NCBI RefSeq assembly: GCF_014639535.1
Contig: NZ_BMGA01000009.1
Location: 17,387 to 81,386, forward strand
Length of the DNA stretch: 64,000 nucleotides
Origin: Flavobacterium palustre
GTDB taxonomy: Bacteria > Bacteroidota > Bacteroidia > Flavobacteriales > Flavobacteriaceae
Direction: 5' to 3'
Shown: positions 59,687-64,000 of the stretch, piece by piece
Numbering within the stretch: the first letter of the stretch is position 1
How the letters are laid out: every line of letters begins with the position of its first letter
Notes under the pieces: model-generated
Database searches by the model: none
The model's input: the letters and a program-made list of their open reading frames with translations, nothing else
Told to the model about the DNA's origin: nothing
Translations under genes and position numbers: made by a program

Positions 59687-61620
59687 ATTTTTTTTGATAA
59701 AATTAAGACTTGGTTGTAATTCGTTTTTAATGCTTTTATACTTGAATTCCAGAGTTCAAAGTCAGATTTGTTTAAGGTTAGTTTCTTCTGAATTAAAGTG
59801 ATATTTAGGTTTATATTCCCGTCTTTTAATTCATAAATAAAATCAGCTTTTATACAATCATTGTTTATGCTAAAATTCTTTGGGATTTGTTTTATATTAT
59901 ATTTTTTTGGAATTTCTAAATTGTAATTTTTACTGAATTGTGTTAGGTATTCAAAATCAAAATCTGAAATTCTGTTTTTTTCAATTAGAAGGTCATCAAA
60001 AAATTTGTCCAGAAATAAATTGATATAGAGATCAGAATCTAATTGTATGATGTAGTTATCTAAATCAAAATTGTAATTTATAATATAGGGTTTGTCTTTG
60101 TCATTTTTGTTTTCTTCATTGTATTCTGTTAAATTAAATTTATTAGAGCCTTTTAAAACTAAGTTTTTAATAGATTCAAATCTGGTTTTATTATAGGTAT
60201 CCCCAATTTTCATTAGTGTATGACTCCTATTGTAGCCTTCAAGCTTTAATTTTCCTGTTCCAATTAGTTTATTGTTTTTAATGCTAAGACTTACATCATC
60301 TGATATTGTGTTGTTTTCTGCAGGGACAATAGGCACTTTTACAATTTTATATTTTTCATTTTCATAAAGTAAGGCTTCTTTTCCTTGTATAAAGGCTGTT
60401 GGGATACCATAATTGGTTTCGTTATCAGTGGCATCAAGAAAAATATAATTGTCATTTTTTTTAAATACCGCTATCATGTGATTGTCAACAGCAGGAGTAG
60501 GTAAATCGTTATAAGTATAAGGTAAACTTCTTGTACCAATCCAAGCTATGGTTACATCTTTTATTTCGGCATATTTTGCCATACAGTTTATCATGTTCCC
60601 CATGTCTTTACAATCACCAAATTTGCGTTGAAAAACTAAACTTGCTTCACGAGGGATGAAGCCTTCATAACCATTTTCAAAAGCAATGTATTTGATGTTT
60701 TCTTTTACCCAATAAAATATAGCTTTTATCTTTTCTTCATCGGTTTTTTTGTTCTGTGTAATTTCTAATGTTAAGTTTTTTAAAAGAGTATCTTCTTCTT
60801 TATTTAAGTCTTTAATGAATCCTTTGTAATAGGAATAAAGATTATCGATATTACCCAATACATTATTGGTTTGATTATCTATAACATAATTTTTTATATA
60901 AAAATTAATATGAGGAACTATGTACAAATAACCAGGTGCGTTGTTTTCGTATTTTAAAGGTTTAATATCTTTCAATGTCCATTTGTAAATCCATTTTCCT
61001 TTTTTTTCAGATTTTGAAAAAACAATACTATTATTAGGGTCATTAAAGATTTTGTATCCAATTTCAATGTCCTTTTCGGTAGTTATTTCAAGTGTTGAAT
61101 TTTGAATTGGTAATTCATCACCAAAAATAAACTTATGTAATAAATATGGGTCAATAAATTCAGTTTGATAATTGTACACTTTTTTTGAACCTGTTTCCAG
61201 ATTGTTAAAAGTGAGTTCACGTACCATTACATCATCAAAGAAAACACTACCGTTTTTTGAAGGTTTTTCATTTGATTGAGATACTTTTATTTTTTTTTCT
61301 TTTCCATTATCATTAAACAACGCATAAGCATCATAGTTGTTTAGTTTTACTAAATTGGAATAAGAAAATGATTCTTTATTGTTTTGAATACCATTTTCAG
61401 AGAGAATCATTGACTCAAAATGGTTGTCTTGTATTATTTTTAATTTTTTATTTTCTATAGATATGTTATAGGATTGTTGGTTGTTGATTATAAGTTCGTT
61501 ATAGTCCGGGTATGTTTTTTTGTATTCAGTGAGTGTATTTTGAGCAAGAGTACTTAAGCTAAAAAAACACGATAAGAATAAAAAATTAAATAGCTTGTAT
61601 TGAAATTTCGTGTAATTCAT
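59683..61620 (-). CDS. Secreted DUF3857/transglutaminase-like protein
   Basis: A secreted protein of 645 residues (signal peptide ending STLAQ) with a DUF3857 domain (about 35-235) and a transglutaminase-like core. The catalytic triad is visible: Cys337 (FGDCKDMGN), His381 (DNHMIAVF) and Asp396 (FLDATDNETNYG), counted from the ATG at 61620. A second ATG in frame at 61629 lies further inside the upstream gene; 61620 begins MNYTKFQYK before the signal peptide. Family members are surface or periplasmic and probably act as proteases or amide-bond enzymes. Coupled by overlap to the genes on both sides. Confidence 0.86.
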   Translation of the reverse strand: MNYTKFQYKLFNFLFLSCFFSLSTLAQNTLTEYKKTYPDYNELIINNQQSYNISIENKKLKIIQDNHFESMILSENGIQNNKESFSYSNLVKLNNYDAYALFNDNGKEKKIKVSQSNEKPSKNGSVFFDDVMVRELTFNNLETGSKKVYNYQTEFIDPYLLHKFIFGDELPIQNSTLEITTEKDIEIGYKIFNDPNNSIVFSKSEKKGKWIYKWTLKDIKPLKYENNAPGYLYIVPHINFYIKNYVIDNQTNNVLGNIDNLYSYYKGFIKDLNKEEDTLLKNLTLEITQNKKTDEEKIKAIFYWVKENIKYIAFENGYEGFIPREASLVFQRKFGDCKDMGNMINCMAKYAEIKDVTIAWIGTRSLPYTYNDLPTPAVDNHMIAVFKKNDNYIFLDATDNETNYGIPTAFIQGKEALLYENEKYKIVKVPIVPAENNTISDDVSLSIKNNKLIGTGKLKLEGYNRSHTLMKIGDTYNKTRFESIKNLVLKGSNKFNLTEYNEENKNDKDKPYIINYNFDLDNYIIQLDSDLYINLFLDKFFDDLLIEKNRISDFDFEYLTQFSKNYNLEIPKKYNIKQIPKNFSINNDCIKADFIYELKDGNINLNITLIQKKLTLNKSDFELWNSSIKALKTNYNQVLILSKKI

Positions 61621-64000
61621 TAGAATCATATTTTTTAGTTGATTTTAGTTTTCCGTTAGTATAAATTAAAGTTTTACCATTTAGATCGTTATTCTTATAC
61701 TCTGAGGATATTTTTAGTTGACCATTTTCGTCAAAAAATTCCTGAATCCCATCATAATTATCGTTTAAAAAATGCTCTTTTCTATAAATATTTCCATTAG
61801 AATAATATTCGATTCGTTCACCGTTCATTAGACTGTTAGTGTAATTACATTGGTATTCGGTTTTCCCTTCAGCATTGTTAATTATGAATTTGCCATCTGT
61901 CTCGCCATTAACCAGATTCATTTGCATCGCTATTTTTCCATTAGGATAATAAGCTGTAATGTTAGCATTTTCTTTATTAATGATAGTTTTAGATAATGGA
62001 TCATTGTTTTTATTTCTGGAAATGTAATATATCGGGCTATCGTTTTGGTAAGCTATTGTAAGAATCAATTCTCCTTTTTGATTGTAGTAGGAATAGTCGC
62101 CTTCTTTGTAATCGTTTATTTTGTTATGCTCAGAAAGTTTGGATTTATTGTGATAGTAATGCGTTATTTTTCCATTTTCAACACCATGAGTAGAGGTATA
62201 TTCAGATCGGAGGTTTCCATACAAATCATAATTTTTAGATGTGCCATTAGTATATCCTAAGAAATAATTACTTTCATATTTTATAGTTCCCAATGGACCA
62301 TAATATTTATAATTACCGTGTAAAAGACCGTTGGTATAGTTCGCATTTACAATAGTATTGCCTAATTTGTCTTTTTCAGTATAAGTGCCATTGAAAATAC
62401 CATTTGCAAGTTGGAAACTACGAGTTATTGTACCATGAAATAAATTAGTGGTAAATATTCCAGTTTTGTTTTTATAGTCAAATTCATTTTCAAGTTCTCC
62501 TTTTTCATTATGAATTTTAGTATTTGTAGCAATTCCGTCAATATAGATAGAATGTTTATATATGTTTCCGTTTTGCCAATATGATTTATAATCATAATTT
62601 AAATTTCCATCAATATAGTAACCTTCTTCGTTTAAGGTGCCGTCAGGATGATTAGTTTGGTAAGGGCCATGTTTAATGTCATCTGTATAATAGTGAGTAG
62701 AAGTTAATTTGCCATTTTCATAAACTTCATATTTTCCGTTAATTTTATCATTAGTAAAGTTTTTTATACTGTTAACACTTCCGTTTTTGTTAATGGTTTT
62801 ACTAATACCATTTAGAACACTATTGGTATAATTTTCCTCTAACCTTTTTGTGCCTGAAGGATAGTAGTACAGCCAAAGGTCATTCTTTTTTCCATTGCTG
62901 TAATTACCGGAAACCATTCTGGTTCCATTATAATCGGCCATATCGAATTTGTTATTCAACAAATTAGTTTCAATTGGTTTTGGAGTGTTTAATGAATATT
63001 GTGTACCTGAATTGATTTCTCCGGACTTAAATTTTTCGGTATAATACAAATTTCCTTCAATATCGTAGTAGTTATAATTTTCTAATTGCTCTTTGTCATT
63101 ATAAAAGGCCTGACTGGATTTTTTTCCATTAGAATAATAGTTCGTTAGATTTTTTAATTTCCCATCGATATAATTAAGTTCTTTTTCTAATAATGAATTA
63201 GCATAATAAGATTTATAAAAATCCTTTATTTTACCTTTATTATAGATTGCTTCAGATTTGATGGTTTTGTCGTTGTAATATTCTAAATATTCTCCATCAA
63301 GTATGTCGTTCTCATAATTCTCTATTGCAGTTAAATTGCCTAATTCATTAAAGGTTTTGAAAGCTCCATTTAGTTTTCCATTCAAATAACCTATTTCAGA
63401 TTTTAATTTACCATTTTCGAACAAACAAACATATTTTCCATTTCTTTCTCCATTTGTAAAGTTAACTTCACAACTTTTGCTTCCATTAGGGTAAAATGAA
63501 GTGCTGATGCCTTCTAAGATTCCATCTTGGTAATTTTCTATTATACTTACACCTCCATTTTGATAATAAGTAGTTCTCGTCCCATTTAATTTTCCATTTT
63601 TAAATGTTTTTTCTTCAGTTAGTTGGCCTTCATTATTATAATATTTTTGAAGTCCGTCTAATTCATTGTTCACAAAGTTTAATTCACCAATAAGAAGACC
63701 ATTTTTATTCAGGTATTTGTATTTTCCTTCGTATTTTCCGTCAATTACCTTCCCTACAAGATAAGGCTCGTTATCTTTTAAAAAAGTAATAACTTCTTCC
63801 TCTTTTCCAAATAAATCTTTTTTACGTTTTGCGAAAAAATACCAAAAATCCTTGCTGTAAAAATTCTCTTCAAAGTATGTTATTTTTTTCTTTTGCTTAT
63901 TTAATTCTTTTTCCAGTTTGTCTTGATAGGATAAAAGCATGTAATATGTAAATCCTTCAAAATAGTTTTTCTCAACCATTTCTTTAATCCATGGAATGTA
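61586..64000 (-). CDS. Very long MORN-repeat protein, 5' end outside window
   Basis: At least 797 residues. The reading frame stays open to the window edge (upstream codons read YIPWIKE), so the ATG at 63979 is not proven as the start and the gene is reported as partial. After a lysine-rich helical N-terminal stretch come roughly thirty YwqK/MORN-like repeats of 20-24 residues (for example NGLLIGELNFVNNELDGLQKY and YSNGKKNDLWLYYYPSGT). No signal peptide is seen in the visible part. Its 3' end overlaps the following transglutaminase-like gene by about 35-44 bases. Automatic 'YwqK antitoxin' naming is not supported by anything here. The function is unknown. Confidence 0.78.
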   Translation of the reverse strand, partial: YIPWIKEMVEKNYFEGFTYYMLLSYQDKLEKELNKQKKKITYFEENFYSKDFWYFFAKRKKDLFGKEEEVITFLKDNEPYLVGKVIDGKYEGKYKYLNKNGLLIGELNFVNNELDGLQKYYNNEGQLTEEKTFKNGKLNGTRTTYYQNGGVSIIENYQDGILEGISTSFYPNGSKSCEVNFTNGERNGKYVCLFENGKLKSEIGYLNGKLNGAFKTFNELGNLTAIENYENDILDGEYLEYYNDKTIKSEAIYNKGKIKDFYKSYYANSLLEKELNYIDGKLKNLTNYYSNGKKSSQAFYNDKEQLENYNYYDIEGNLYYTEKFKSGEINSGTQYSLNTPKPIETNLLNNKFDMADYNGTRMVSGNYSNGKKNDLWLYYYPSGTKRLEENYTNSVLNGISKTINKNGSVNSIKNFTNDKINGKYEVYENGKLTSTHYYTDDIKHGPYQTNHPDGTLNEEGYYIDGNLNYDYKSYWQNGNIYKHSIYIDGIATNTKIHNEKGELENEFDYKNKTGIFTTNLFHGTITRSFQLANGIFNGTYTEKDKLGNTIVNANYTNGLLHGNYKYYGPLGTIKYESNYFLGYTNGTSKNYDLYGNLRSEYTSTHGVENGKITHYYHNKSKLSEHNKINDYKEGDYSYYNQKGELILTIAYQNDSPIYYISRNKNNDPLSKTIINKENANITAYYPNGKIAMQMNLVNGETDGKFIINNAEGKTEYQCNYTNSLMNGERIEYYSNGNIYRKEHFLNDNYDGIQEFFDENGQLKISSEYKNNDLNGKTLIYTNGKLKSTKKYDSNELHEISIQAI

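Overview
The window looks like chromosomal DNA of a Flavobacterium-type member of the Bacteroidota. The DNA is AT-rich, promoters carry the Bacteroidota -7 box TAnnTTTG (several with a TTG/TTTG -33 element), and the gene content is characteristic: an ECF sigma/FecR/SusC/SusD locus, the gliding lipoprotein GldI, LptB and TatC beside arabinose-5-phosphate isomerase, and a 630-residue YidC. I see no rRNA, tRNA, CRISPR array, transposase or integrase gene.

Layout. 0.1-7.1 kb: a minus-strand operon kdsD-tatC-lptB (LPS precursor, Tat export, LPS export), then recQ on the plus strand, a small conserved gene and an FAD-dependent oxidoreductase. 7.3-13.6 kb: a small membrane-anchored protein and a complete tripartite RND efflux pump (adaptor, inner-membrane pump, outer-membrane channel), closed by a strong terminator. 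13.8-16.5 kb: an integron-like array of three gene cassettes. They are separated by 136-138 bp imperfect palindromes with the cores GGCACATAAC...AACGTTATGTGCC and preceded by a promoter that points into the array. 16.6-32.3 kb: a polysaccharide utilisation locus. A GH2 beta-galactosidase, an aldo/keto reductase and a LacI regulator lie on the minus strand. ECF sigma, FecR, SusC (with an STN signalling domain), SusD, two alpha/beta-hydrolase esterases, a rhamnogalacturonan-acetylesterase-like enzyme and a pectin methylesterase lie on the plus strand. The esterases point to pectin or rhamnogalacturonan as substrate. 32.5-37.5 kb: a multi-PAS membrane protein with no output domain, a P1B-type metal ATPase with an unusual phosphorylation motif, and three small unknown genes. 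37.7-43.5 kb: two cyclophilin-FKBP fusion isomerases, gldI, an NrnA-like DHH phosphoesterase, a ClC-type transporter with fluoride-clade motifs, and a Rid-family protein. 43.8-52.8 kb: two paralogous secreted proteins, guaA, a LysM/periplasmic-binding fusion, a DUF3820 gene, pyrG and yidC. 52.9-64 kb: a fasciclin lipoprotein, a MORN-repeat protein, mnmA, a nitronate-monooxygenase-like flavoprotein, a small secreted protein, and a minus-strand cluster of two DUF3857 proteins (one with a complete transglutaminase triad, one without) behind a very long MORN-repeat protein that runs off the window.

The most interesting structure is the cassette array. In all three cassettes the first bases after each junction (TTATGTGCC or TTATAGCC) are the exact complement of that same cassette's own 3' core (GGCACATAA or GGCTATAA). 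This holds even where the core sequence changes. It is what excised circular integron cassettes would show, although the core departs from the classical GTTRRRY motif. The cargo proteins are unknown or DUF-class, and no recombinase is encoded nearby.
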